Below are positions 55,660 through 64,000 of a stretch of 64,000 nucleotides of DNA, piece after piece. The DNA is taken from positions 372,001-436,000 of the forward strand of contig NZ_JAIOUO010000002.1 of the NCBI RefSeq assembly GCF_019931195.1, given 5' to 3'. The position numbers and the translations under genes were made by a program. The notes beneath the pieces are model-generated. The model was not told where the DNA came from. It worked only from the letters and a program-made list of their open reading frames with translations, and did no database searches. The stretch is from Marinobacter sp. F4216. GTDB taxonomy: Bacteria; Pseudomonadota; Gammaproteobacteria; Pseudomonadales; Oleiphilaceae. The stretch's first letter is position 1. Each line of letters starts with the position of its first letter.

Positions 55660-56475
55660 CTAGCGATTCCGCTTCAGCCCGGTGGCGAGCATGATGCGGG
55701 TGGATATTTCCTCCACCGAGTAGGCCGTGGTGTTGAGGAACGGGATGCGCTCGCGACGGTACATCAGTTCTATTTCCTCGATTTCGTGCATGCACTGTTT
55801 CATGGATGAGTATCGGGAATTGGGGCGACGCTCGTTTCGAATCGTGGCCAGCCGATCCGGCTCGATGGTAAGCCCGAAGATTTTCTGCTTATGGGGCTTC
55901 AGAGCTGCGGGCAGCTTCTGGTCGTCAAGGTCTTCTTCGGTGATCGGGTAATTGGCCGCCTTGATACCGTATTGCAGCGCCAGATACAGGCAGGTGGGGG
56001 TCTTCCCGCTGCGGGAGGCGCCCACGAGAATCAGGTCTGCCTCATTGTATTGTCGCGTGCGTGCGCCATCGTCGTTATCGAGGGCGAAATTGACGGCGTC
56101 GATACGGCGCTCGTAACTTCCTGAATGGTTGATCGAGTGTGACTTGCCAACGGTGTAGGAGGAGGACGATTGCAGCTCCTGCTCCATGGGACTCAGGAAG
56201 GTGCCGAAAATATCGACCATAAATCCGTCGGCGTTCGAGATAATGTCCCGGATGTCACTGTTCACAATGGTGTCAAAGACCAGAGGCCGGGCACCATCCA
56301 CTTCGGCCGCCTTGTTGATCCGGGTGACCATGTCCCGTGCCTTTTCCTCATCGTCGATGTAGGGCACGGTGACGCGCTCGAATTCGATCTTCTCAAATTG
56401 TGCCAGCAGGCTGTGTCCAAGTGCTTCGGCGGTCAGGCCGGTGCCGTCAGAGATAAAAAAAGCGGTACGTTTCAT
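55660..56475 (-). CDS. ppsR: PEP synthase regulatory protein (kinase/pyrophosphorylase)
   Basis: It switches PEP synthase on and off by phosphorylating or dephosphorylating a Thr next to its catalytic His. DUF299 family: the N-terminus [24 protein letters not shown], the P-loop [16 protein letters not shown], and [18 protein letters not shown] with [14 protein letters not shown]. The product has 271 residues. Divergent from its target ppsA, the usual arrangement. Confidence 0.96.
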   Translation of the reverse strand: MKRTAFFISDGTGLTAEALGHSLLAQFEKIEFERVTVPYIDDEEKARDMVTRINKAAEVDGARPLVFDTIVNSDIRDIISNADGFMVDIFGTFLSPMEQELQSSSSYTVGKSHSINHSGSYERRIDAVNFALDNDDGARTRQYNEADLILVGASRSGKTPTCLYLALQYGIKAANYPITEEDLDDQKLPAALKPHKQKIFGLTIEPDRLATIRNERRPNSRYSSMKQCMHEIEEIELMYRRERIPFLNTTAYSVEEISTRIMLATGLKRNR

Positions 56476-56641
56476 GGGCTAAGATCCACTTCCCGATTTG
56501 GCTGGTTCCCTAGGTAATCGGCTCAGGTTACAGTATCATACACGCCAAGTTCGAGGCTCCGCAGCGGATTTTCCCCGTTTTTTACTTGATGCCGCTGGCC
56601 TGGTTTAGATCTTCGCTTCACAGACTTAAGGGAGACGCGTT

Positions 56642-59014
56642 TTGGAAGATTACATCATTTGGTTTGATCACCTGGGAATGTCCGATGTGGACCGGGTGGG
56701 TGGCAAGAATGCTTCTCTCGGTGAAATGATCAGTAATCTCGCCAACGCAGGTGTGACGGTCCCGGGCGGGTTTGCAACCACCGCTCATGCTTATCGCGAG
56801 TTTCTGGCTACCGACGGACTCAAAGACAAGATCGACAACGCGCTGGACGCGTTGGATGTCGACGACGTCAACGAGCTGGCCCGGGTCGGTGCACAGATTC
56901 GTCAGTGGGTAATCGATACCGACTTCCCTGAGCCGTTGGAAAAGGCTTTAGAAGAGGCTTACGCCAAGCTTCAGGCTGGTAACGACGGTATGGCCGTGGC
57001 CGTTCGTTCCTCTGCCACGGCAGAAGACCTGCCGGATGCCTCTTTTGCTGGCCAGCAGGAAACCTTCCTGAACGTGGTCGGCCTTCAGCAGGTGCGCACC
57101 TCCGTTAAGGAAGTGTTTGCGTCTCTCTTCAATGACCGGGCGATTTCCTACCGGGTGCACCACGGTTTCGATCACAAGCTGGTGGCCCTGTCCGCGGGTA
57201 TCCAGAAAATGGTGCGCAGTGAAACGGCGGCCAGTGGCGTGATGTTTACCCTGGATACCGAATCCGGTTTCCGGGATGTGGTGTTTGTTACCGCGTCCTA
57301 CGGCCTGGGTGAAACCGTTGTGCAGGGTGCTGTGAATCCGGATGAATTCTATGTGCACAAGCCCACACTGGAAGCTGGTCGGCCCTCGGTTCTGCGCCGT
57401 AACCTGGGTAGCAAAGCCATCAAGATGGTGTATCACACCAATGCGGATGCCGATGAGTTTGTTGAAACGGTGAAAGTTGAGCAGGAGGACCGCAACCGCT
57501 TCTGTATCACCGACGCCGAAGTTGAAGAGCTGGCCAAGCAGGCCATGATCATCGAGCAGCACTACCAGCGCCCGATGGACATTGAATGGGCAAAAGACGG
57601 CGACGACGGCAAGATCTACATCGTTCAGGCACGTCCGGAAACCGTGAAGAGCCGCGCTTCAGCCAACGTGATGGAGCGTTACCTGCTGAAAGAGACCGGT
57701 AAGGTGGTGGTGGAAGGCCGCAGTATCGGCCACAAGATCGGCAGCGGCCCGGTCAAGATCATTACCAGCATTAATGAAATGGATCGAGTCCAGGCCGGCG
57801 ATGTCCTGGTGACCGACATGACCGATCCGGACTGGGAGCCGGTGATGAAGCGCGCGTCCGCTATCGTCACGGACCGTGGCGGCCGCACCTGTCACGCGGC
57901 GATCATTGCCCGGGAGCTCGGTATTCCGGCGGTTGTAGGTTGTGGCGACGCAACGGAAATCCTGAAAGACGGGCAGGACGTTACCGTTTCCTGCGCCGAG
58001 GGCGATACCGGCATGATCTACGAGGGTGCCCTGGACTTCGAACTGCGGGAAAACACCGTGGATTCCATGCCCAACATTCCCTTCAAGATCATGATGAACG
58101 TCGGTAACCCGGACCGTGCCTTCGACTTCCAGGCACTCCCGAACGAAGGCGTTGGCCTGGCCCGGCTTGAGTTCATTATCAACCGTATGATCGGCGTGCA
58201 TCCGAAAGCCCTGCTGAACTTCGATGGCCTGCCACGGGATATCAAGCAGACGGTTGAGAAGCGTATTGCCGGATATAGCTCACCGGTCGACTTTTACGTG
58301 GACAAGCTGGTGGAGGGTATTTCTACCCTTGCGGCAGCTTTCGCGCCCAAAAAGGTCATCGTGCGCCTCTCTGACTTCAAATCCAACGAATACGCCAATC
58401 TGATCGGCGGCACCCTGTACGAGCCAGATGAAGAAAATCCAATGCTGGGCTTCCGTGGCGCCTCTCGCTACATCTCCGACACGTTCCGTGATTGTTTCGA
58501 GCTGGAATGTCGCGCGCTCAAGAAGGTTCGTGACGAAATGGGCCTCACCAACGTGGAGGTGATGGTGCCGTTCGTTCGTACCGTCGGCGAAGCGGAGCAG
58601 GTGGTTAACCTGCTCGCGGAAAACGGCCTGAAGCGTGGGGATAATGACCTGCGTGTGATCATGATGTGTGAGTTGCCGGCGAACGCGCTGCTGGCGGATC
58701 AGTTCCTGGAACACTTCGATGGCTTCTCCATTGGCTCCAACGATTTGACCCAGCTGACCCTGGGTCTGGACCGGGATTCCGGCATCATTGCGCACCTGTT
58801 TGATGAGCGTAACGACGCAGTAAAGGTGTTGCTGTCCAACGCTATTCAGGCATGCAAGAAGGCCGGTAAGTACATCGGTATCTGTGGTCAGGGCCCGTCC
58901 GACCATCCGGATCTGGCCAAGTGGCTGATGGAGCAGGGTATTGATACCGTATCCCTGAATCCGGATTCGGTACTGGATACCTGGTTCTTCCTGGCGGACG
59001 AGAAAATCGACTGA
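56642..59014 (+). CDS. ppsA: Phosphoenolpyruvate synthase
   Basis: It converts pyruvate and ATP to PEP in gluconeogenesis. The product has 790 residues: ATP-grasp domain ([30 protein letters not shown]), the phosphohistidine domain with [21 protein letters not shown] (catalytic His near 420), and the C-terminal PEP/pyruvate barrel ([23 protein letters not shown]-type element as SIGSNDLTQ). The start is a TTG (56642) with GGGAG 8 bases upstream. Divergent from ppsR; rraA follows after 28 bases. Confidence 0.96.
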   Translation: MEDYIIWFDHLGMSDVDRVGGKNASLGEMISNLANAGVTVPGGFATTAHAYREFLATDGLKDKIDNALDALDVDDVNELARVGAQIRQWVIDTDFPEPLEKALEEAYAKLQAGNDGMAVAVRSSATAEDLPDASFAGQQETFLNVVGLQQVRTSVKEVFASLFNDRAISYRVHHGFDHKLVALSAGIQKMVRSETAASGVMFTLDTESGFRDVVFVTASYGLGETVVQGAVNPDEFYVHKPTLEAGRPSVLRRNLGSKAIKMVYHTNADADEFVETVKVEQEDRNRFCITDAEVEELAKQAMIIEQHYQRPMDIEWAKDGDDGKIYIVQARPETVKSRASANVMERYLLKETGKVVVEGRSIGHKIGSGPVKIITSINEMDRVQAGDVLVTDMTDPDWEPVMKRASAIVTDRGGRTCHAAIIARELGIPAVVGCGDATEILKDGQDVTVSCAEGDTGMIYEGALDFELRENTVDSMPNIPFKIMMNVGNPDRAFDFQALPNEGVGLARLEFIINRMIGVHPKALLNFDGLPRDIKQTVEKRIAGYSSPVDFYVDKLVEGISTLAAAFAPKKVIVRLSDFKSNEYANLIGGTLYEPDEENPMLGFRGASRYISDTFRDCFELECRALKKVRDEMGLTNVEVMVPFVRTVGEAEQVVNLLAENGLKRGDNDLRVIMMCELPANALLADQFLEHFDGFSIGSNDLTQLTLGLDRDSGIIAHLFDERNDAVKVLLSNAIQACKKAGKYIGICGQGPSDHPDLAKWLMEQGIDTVSLNPDSVLDTWFFLADEKID

Positions 59015-59042
59015 GTCTGGATCAAGAAAAGGAGAGCAAGAC

Positions 59043-59522
59043 GTGGCAGACATTATCACCCCGGACCTGTGTGATGAGTTTCCCGAGGTCAAGGTCGTAG
59101 AGCCGGGCTTCATTAATTACGGCGGTCGCCGTGCCTTTGGTGGCGAGATCGTTACCGTAAAGTGCTATGAAGACAACTCGGTGGTGAAGGAGCAGGTGGG
59201 CCTGCCCGGAAACGGTCGTGTGATGGTCGTTGACGGTGGCGCCTCAAAGCGCCACGCCCTGCTGGGGGACATGCTGGCGGAGAAAGCCGCCAACAATGGC
59301 TGGGCTGGCATCATCATCTACGGCTGCATCCGCGACGTGGACGAGATTGGCAAGACCGATCTGGGTGTTCAGGCGTTGGGCACACAGCCAAGAAAGAGTG
59401 AAAAGCGTGGTTTGGGGGACCTGAATGTGACCCTGACGTTCGGAGGCGTCACCTTCGAGCCAGGCCAGTATGTTTATGCGGATAACAACGGCATTATCGT
59501 GTCCGAGAAGCCTTTGGTATAA
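59043..59522 (+). CDS. rraA: RraA family protein (regulator of RNase E activity A)
   Basis: 159 residues, starting at a GTG with AAAGGAGAG upstream: [20 protein letters not shown], then [55 protein letters not shown], and [14 protein letters not shown]. In E. coli RraA trims RNase E activity by binding its C-terminal region. Some relatives are aldolases, so the name is by resemblance. Notably, an rne gene ends the window. Confidence 0.92.
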   Translation: MADIITPDLCDEFPEVKVVEPGFINYGGRRAFGGEIVTVKCYEDNSVVKEQVGLPGNGRVMVVDGGASKRHALLGDMLAEKAANNGWAGIIIYGCIRDVDEIGKTDLGVQALGTQPRKSEKRGLGDLNVTLTFGGVTFEPGQYVYADNNGIIVSEKPLV

Positions 59523-59536
59523 CCCGTAAGACAAAC

Positions 59537-59563
59537 CCCGAAGCGGCTGACCACCGCTTCGGG
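59537..59563 (+). terminator. Hairpin after rraA
   Basis: CCCGAAGCGG and CCGCTTCGGG form a perfect 10-bp stem with a 7-base loop, 15 bases after rraA, followed by TTGCTGATTT. A probable terminator of the ppsA-rraA transcript, though the T tract is short. Confidence 0.7.
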
Positions 59564-59577
59564 TTGCTGATTTCGAA

Positions 59578-59781
59578 TCAGCTTACTTCCTGAATCCTCA
59601 GCTCCACCAGATAGCCGTCGCCGTCTTTCTCACACCGAAGAACCTCACTTGTCTCTCCGCCTGAACCAGCATGCCTGCCGTGCTCAGATATCGGCATACT
59701 CCGGTGCATTGTGTCTTAAATTTTGATCTCGGAATTCACCTGCATTCGATCGAAATCGCGTTTTTCTGAATGCTCCCTCAT
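59578..59781 (-). pseudogene. Broken PilZ-domain gene
   Basis: The frame opens MREHSEKRDFDRMQVNSEIKI, the usual start of a small PilZ (c-di-GMP-binding) protein, then hits TAA at 59716-59718. The same frame continues after it: DTMHRSMPISEHGRHAG, then SEVLRCEKDGDGYLVELRIQEVS, which looks like a PilZ C-terminus. The total of about 66 codons is roughly 40 short of a full PilZ domain, so the middle, including the DxSxxG ligand motif, is missing as well as a stop being gained. It begins 4 bases after the SH3-protein stop and would be cotranscribed with it. Confidence 0.6.
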
Positions 59782-59785
59782 CAAG

Positions 59786-60457
59786 TTACGCCCAATTGTC
59801 CGTTTTTCTTGTTGGTTTAAGCATTGGGATGAGGAGCGCCAGTACAACGCCGCCCAATACGAGGCCGGCTCCAAGGAGCATGAAGTCTGATTCCTTGCTG
59901 GCCTCCAGCCGTTCATTTTCCGCTGTCAGCACTTCCAGGTCGTTCCTGATCTTCTGGTTTTCTTCCAGCAGTTCCCGATTGCGGCGCTCAAGATTGATGG
60001 AGTCTGCGGCGATGCTCTTGATGCGCTGCAGCTCCTCTTTCAGCTCCTGGGACTGATCAGACAGCGAAGCTTCGGAGGATTCCAGTTGATTCCGTTCTTT
60101 GGTGGTCGCGGAAAGCTGTTCCTTGACCTGATTCAGTTCGTTGCGAGCTTGTTCCAGCTCCTGGTTTGCCCGGCGAAGCAGGTCTGCGGCAATGGGTGTA
60201 TCGCTCAGGTACTGGCTGGACACCCAGCCTTCGGTACCCTTGGGTGTCCGGACTCGTGTGTAACCGGTGTCGGTGGTTTCAAGCACCTCAAGAGGGGTGC
60301 CGCTTGGAACAGCGTTTTCGATGATGCGGAACTGCGTGCCCGCGCCAGCGCGGACCGGCAGGTAAATCTGGTCGTCAACCCATGCCGTTTTGGCCTGGGC
60401 GTGTGCGGTACAGGCGAGGACAAGAAGCACACTGAAGAGGACGCGGAAGATTATCAC
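59786..60457 (-). CDS. SH3-domain, coiled-coil membrane protein (YgiM/TIGR04211 type)
   Basis: 223 residues. A signal peptide (IIFRVLFSVLLVLACTAHAQA) is followed by a bacterial SH3 domain (about 25-85: DDQIYLPVRAGAGTQFRIIE, TPKGTEGWVSSQYL). A long coiled coil runs from about 88 to 195 (ANQELEQARNELNQVKEQL and similar heptads). One C-terminal membrane helix (FMLLGAGLVLGGVVLALLIPM) precedes a basic tail (KPTRKTDNWA). The SH3 domain is periplasmic and may touch peptidoglycan; the function of the family is not established. Confidence 0.9.
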   Translation of the reverse strand: MIIFRVLFSVLLVLACTAHAQAKTAWVDDQIYLPVRAGAGTQFRIIENAVPSGTPLEVLETTDTGYTRVRTPKGTEGWVSSQYLSDTPIAADLLRRANQELEQARNELNQVKEQLSATTKERNQLESSEASLSDQSQELKEELQRIKSIAADSINLERRNRELLEENQKIRNDLEVLTAENERLEASKESDFMLLGAGLVLGGVVLALLIPMLKPTRKTDNWA

Positions 60458-60578
60458 TGTTTCGTTTCCCTAATCTGAACCGGTGAATATGACAGATGGA
60501 CAGCCTGCAATTCTGTCACAGATAACGGGGCGATCAATATAGCCGCCATTACAATAAACTCATGGAGTTAGGGCCGTT

Positions 60579-60878
60579 CTACGGCAGAACAGCCTTGAAA
60601 GGCTTTACCGTGACCTTTTCGTAGACTCCCGCTTCAATATAGGGGTCTGCATCGGCCCAGGCCTGAGCGGCTTCCAGTGAGTCGAATTCGGCTACCACCA
60701 GACTGCCAGTGAATCCGGCTTCGCCTGGATCCGGTGTGTCGATGGCTGGATGGGGACCGGCTACCAGCAGGCGACCCTCGTCTTTGAGGGTGTTTAGTCG
60801 CGCCAGGTGATCTGGCCGTGCCTTCTGTCGAAGCGGGAGGCTGTTTTCGACATCTTCGCTGATAATGGCGTAGTACAT
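60579..60878 (-). CDS. YciI-like protein
   Basis: 99 residues starting [20 protein letters not shown], with the conserved [21 protein letters not shown] (His/Asp pocket) and [20 protein letters not shown] small ferredoxin-like fold; members are proposed dehydrochlorinase-like enzymes or of unknown role. GGAG lies 7 bases before the ATG at 60878; the frame is open upstream but no signal supports it. Divergent from the PHP gene. Confidence 0.9.
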   Translation of the reverse strand: MYYAIISEDVENSLPLRQKARPDHLARLNTLKDEGRLLVAGPHPAIDTPDPGEAGFTGSLVVAEFDSLEAAQAWADADPYIEAGVYEKVTVKPFKAVLP

Positions 60879-61008
60879 GAAGGTCTCCGTTTTTGACGTG
60901 CGCTGATCAATGGGCTTTACAGGGAGTGCCCGGGCGCGGCACGATGAACTCTCTGCCACCGGGTGCCAACGGGCGCTCAGCACTTTTTTACCTGAATCAG
61001 GATCTGTT

Positions 61009-61887
61009 GTGACTATACCCCAAGACCTCGCGTTGTGCATTGACCTGCACTGCCACAGTACTGCCTCTGACGGAGCTCTGGCGCCAGCCGCGCTCGTAGA
61101 GCGGGCGGCTGAGAGAGGGGTCACTCATCTGGCGCTCACCGATCATGACACCGTCGATGGTCTTGCAGAGGCCCGGTCAGCGGCTTTGTTGCACAACGTG
61201 GAACTGGTGCCGGGCGTAGAGCTTTCCTGTCTGTGGAAAAGTCGCACGATTCACGTGGTTGGACTGGATTTTGATCCCACCGATCAGGCATTTCTCAGCG
61301 CGATGGATACCCAGAACTCTAATCGCTGGGCCAGAGCCCGGCAAATAGCTGAACGGTTGAGCAAACTTCGGGTGGATGACTTGCTGGCCCGGGCAACGGA
61401 GCATGCGGGAGGCGAGGTGCCTGGCCGTCCTCATTTTGCCAAGGTTCTGGTCGAGGCCGGCGTGGTCAGCAATGTGGCGCAGGCGTTCAAGCGCCATTTA
61501 GGAGCCGGTAAGCCGGGTGATGTGAAGGCGTACTGGCCAGAGCTGGACGAAGTGGTGGACTGGATTGTTGCGGCCGGTGGCATTGCGGTGCTGGCGCATC
61601 CACGCAAATACCAGATGACAGCGACCAAATTGAGGGAGCTGGTTTCGGATTTTCGTAAGGCTGGCGGGCGCGCGCTGGAGGTATCCACATCCGGGCAGTC
61701 GAGTGGTGATCTCGGCTTTCTGGCGGAGCTGTGTCGGAGGGACGGCATGCTGGCGTCTCAGGGCAGTGATTTCCACTTTCCCGGCGCTCCGTGGTGTGAG
61801 CTGGGCAAAATAATGAAAATGCCAGACGGGCTGGAGCCGGTCTGGCATCATTTCAGAGAACCTGTCGGTGTTCAGGCGCCGGCCTAG
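61009..61887 (+). CDS. rnm: PHP-domain phosphoesterase (RNase AM/TrpH type)
   Basis: 292 residues. Metal-binding motifs are [45 protein letters not shown] and [11 protein letters not shown]. coli Rnm (YciV/TrpH) trims the 5' ends of rRNAs and hydrolyses pAp. The GTG at 61009 (preceded by AGGA at 7 bases) is chosen; an ATG 33 codons upstream has no ribosome site. The 3' end overlaps the YgfB-like gene end by 4 bases. Confidence 0.92.
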   Translation: MTIPQDLALCIDLHCHSTASDGALAPAALVERAAERGVTHLALTDHDTVDGLAEARSAALLHNVELVPGVELSCLWKSRTIHVVGLDFDPTDQAFLSAMDTQNSNRWARARQIAERLSKLRVDDLLARATEHAGGEVPGRPHFAKVLVEAGVVSNVAQAFKRHLGAGKPGDVKAYWPELDEVVDWIVAAGGIAVLAHPRKYQMTATKLRELVSDFRKAGGRALEVSTSGQSSGDLGFLAELCRRDGMLASQGSDFHFPGAPWCELGKIMKMPDGLEPVWHHFREPVGVQAPA

Positions 61888-62426
61888 TCCGGCGCGTGAA
61901 ACTGCAGGTAAAGATCAGTCAGGGCGTCAGGGATGGCGTCCGCCATTTGCTGGGCTAGCTTCTCGCTCTTTCGGGCTTTCTCGAAGTCTTCGTCCTCGAA
62001 CAGTCCCGATAGCGTCAGCATGGGAACCAGCAGGTCGGCGATTTCCTCTTCGGAAGCAACTTCCAGCCACTCCTCCTCGTGCTCCAGGAAGGTGTCGACG
62101 AAACCGGCACACCAGTTCTCCAGCGCGTTCATCGGATCGCCGTCTTCCGGTTCTGGAAGTTCCAGGGACTGACCCATGTCCAGTGCGTGGGCCATGCCCT
62201 GCGCGAGCTTGTCTGTGCAGAGCTTGAAGATGTCTGGAACGCCTTTGTCGGGCACGTTGTCCGTGCCCGTCGCGAGTCGGAAGATATCTTCTACCGAGAG
62301 CTCGACCGGCCCGACAACGCTGGCGCAAACCACTCCGTGCAGGCCAAAGAAGTCCAGGGCCTCGTCCCCCCAAGGCTCAGCAAACAGAATGTCTTCCAGC
62401 GCTTCGATGTCGGAATTGGTTACCAT
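61884..62426 (-). CDS. UPF0149 (YgfB/YecA) family protein
   Basis: About 180 residues, strongly acidic and helical: SDIEALEDILFAEPWGDEALDFFGLHG near the start, DPMNALENWCAGFVDTFLEHEEEW in the middle (the family's conserved W-C-x-G-F region), LFEDEDFEKARKSEKLAQ near the end. No SEC-C zinc motif. The ATG at 62426 lies 2 bases after the rne stop; a TTG at 62432 overlapping rne has a better-spaced GGAG and may be used instead. Probably transcribed with rne. Confidence 0.88.
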   Translation of the reverse strand: MVTNSDIEALEDILFAEPWGDEALDFFGLHGVVCASVVGPVELSVEDIFRLATGTDNVPDKGVPDIFKLCTDKLAQGMAHALDMGQSLELPEPEDGDPMNALENWCAGFVDTFLEHEEEWLEVASEEEIADLLVPMLTLSGLFEDEDFEKARKSEKLAQQMADAIPDALTDLYLQFHAPD

Positions 62427-62428
62427 GC

Positions 62429-64000
<1,572 letters not shown>

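Overview
The window is chromosomal DNA from a gammaproteobacterium. Protein sequences (GlnD, Map, Skp, the two-half QueD-like protein, the RNase E tail) and gene orders look most like Marinobacter or close relatives. That assignment is inference from sequence memory, not from a search. Most genes show the G/C-rich third positions of a moderately high-GC genome. The stretch from about 18.05 to 24.9 kb is visibly richer in A/T.

Region 1 (1-17.9 kb) is core housekeeping. The map-glnD pair (glnD is cut by the left edge) runs leftward. Divergent from it is the long rightward block rpsB-tsf-pyrH-frr-uppS-cdsA-dxr-rseP-bamA-skp-lpxD-fabZ-lpxA-lpxB-rnhB. This block links translation, nucleotide supply, isoprenoid and phospholipid synthesis, outer-membrane protein assembly and lipid A synthesis. 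Several strong hairpins lie between its first genes. It ends with an initiator tRNA-Met that has its own promoter and terminator.

Region 2 (18.1-24.8 kb) is an accessory leftward operon. It encodes a PcRGLX/YetA-like carbohydrate-active protein, an acyl carrier protein, a short-chain reductase, an AMP-forming acyl ligase, a left-handed beta-helix acyltransferase and a membrane acyltransferase-3. Read together, it looks like a small pathway that makes a carrier-bound acyl group and transfers it to a sugar or polysaccharide. It lies directly after the tRNA, where many relatives have dnaE.

Region 3 (25.1-42.5 kb) is mixed: an outer-membrane barrel protein; a secernin-like C69 hydrolase coupled to an aminotransferase-III/APH-kinase fusion; a three-gene signalling unit (OmpR-type regulator, LysM-FecR protein, CHASE2-PAS histidine kinase); topB; bolA-like and yciO; a glyoxalase-II-like hydrolase; a lipoprotein; an AEC transporter; and a solitary znuA behind a perfect Zur box.

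Region 4 (42.7-64 kb) holds gltX, tRNA-Ala(GGC), tRNA-Glu(TTC), a two-half QueD-like protein, a MobA-like nucleotidyltransferase, a tail-anchored response regulator, a PEGA/MORN-repeat protein, a PreP-type M16 protease, a polar amino-acid ABC importer operon, the ppsR/ppsA pair with rraA, a broken PilZ gene next to an SH3/coiled-coil membrane protein, a YciI protein, a PHP phosphoesterase, a YgfB protein and the 3' part of rne, which carries a hexanucleotide repeat.
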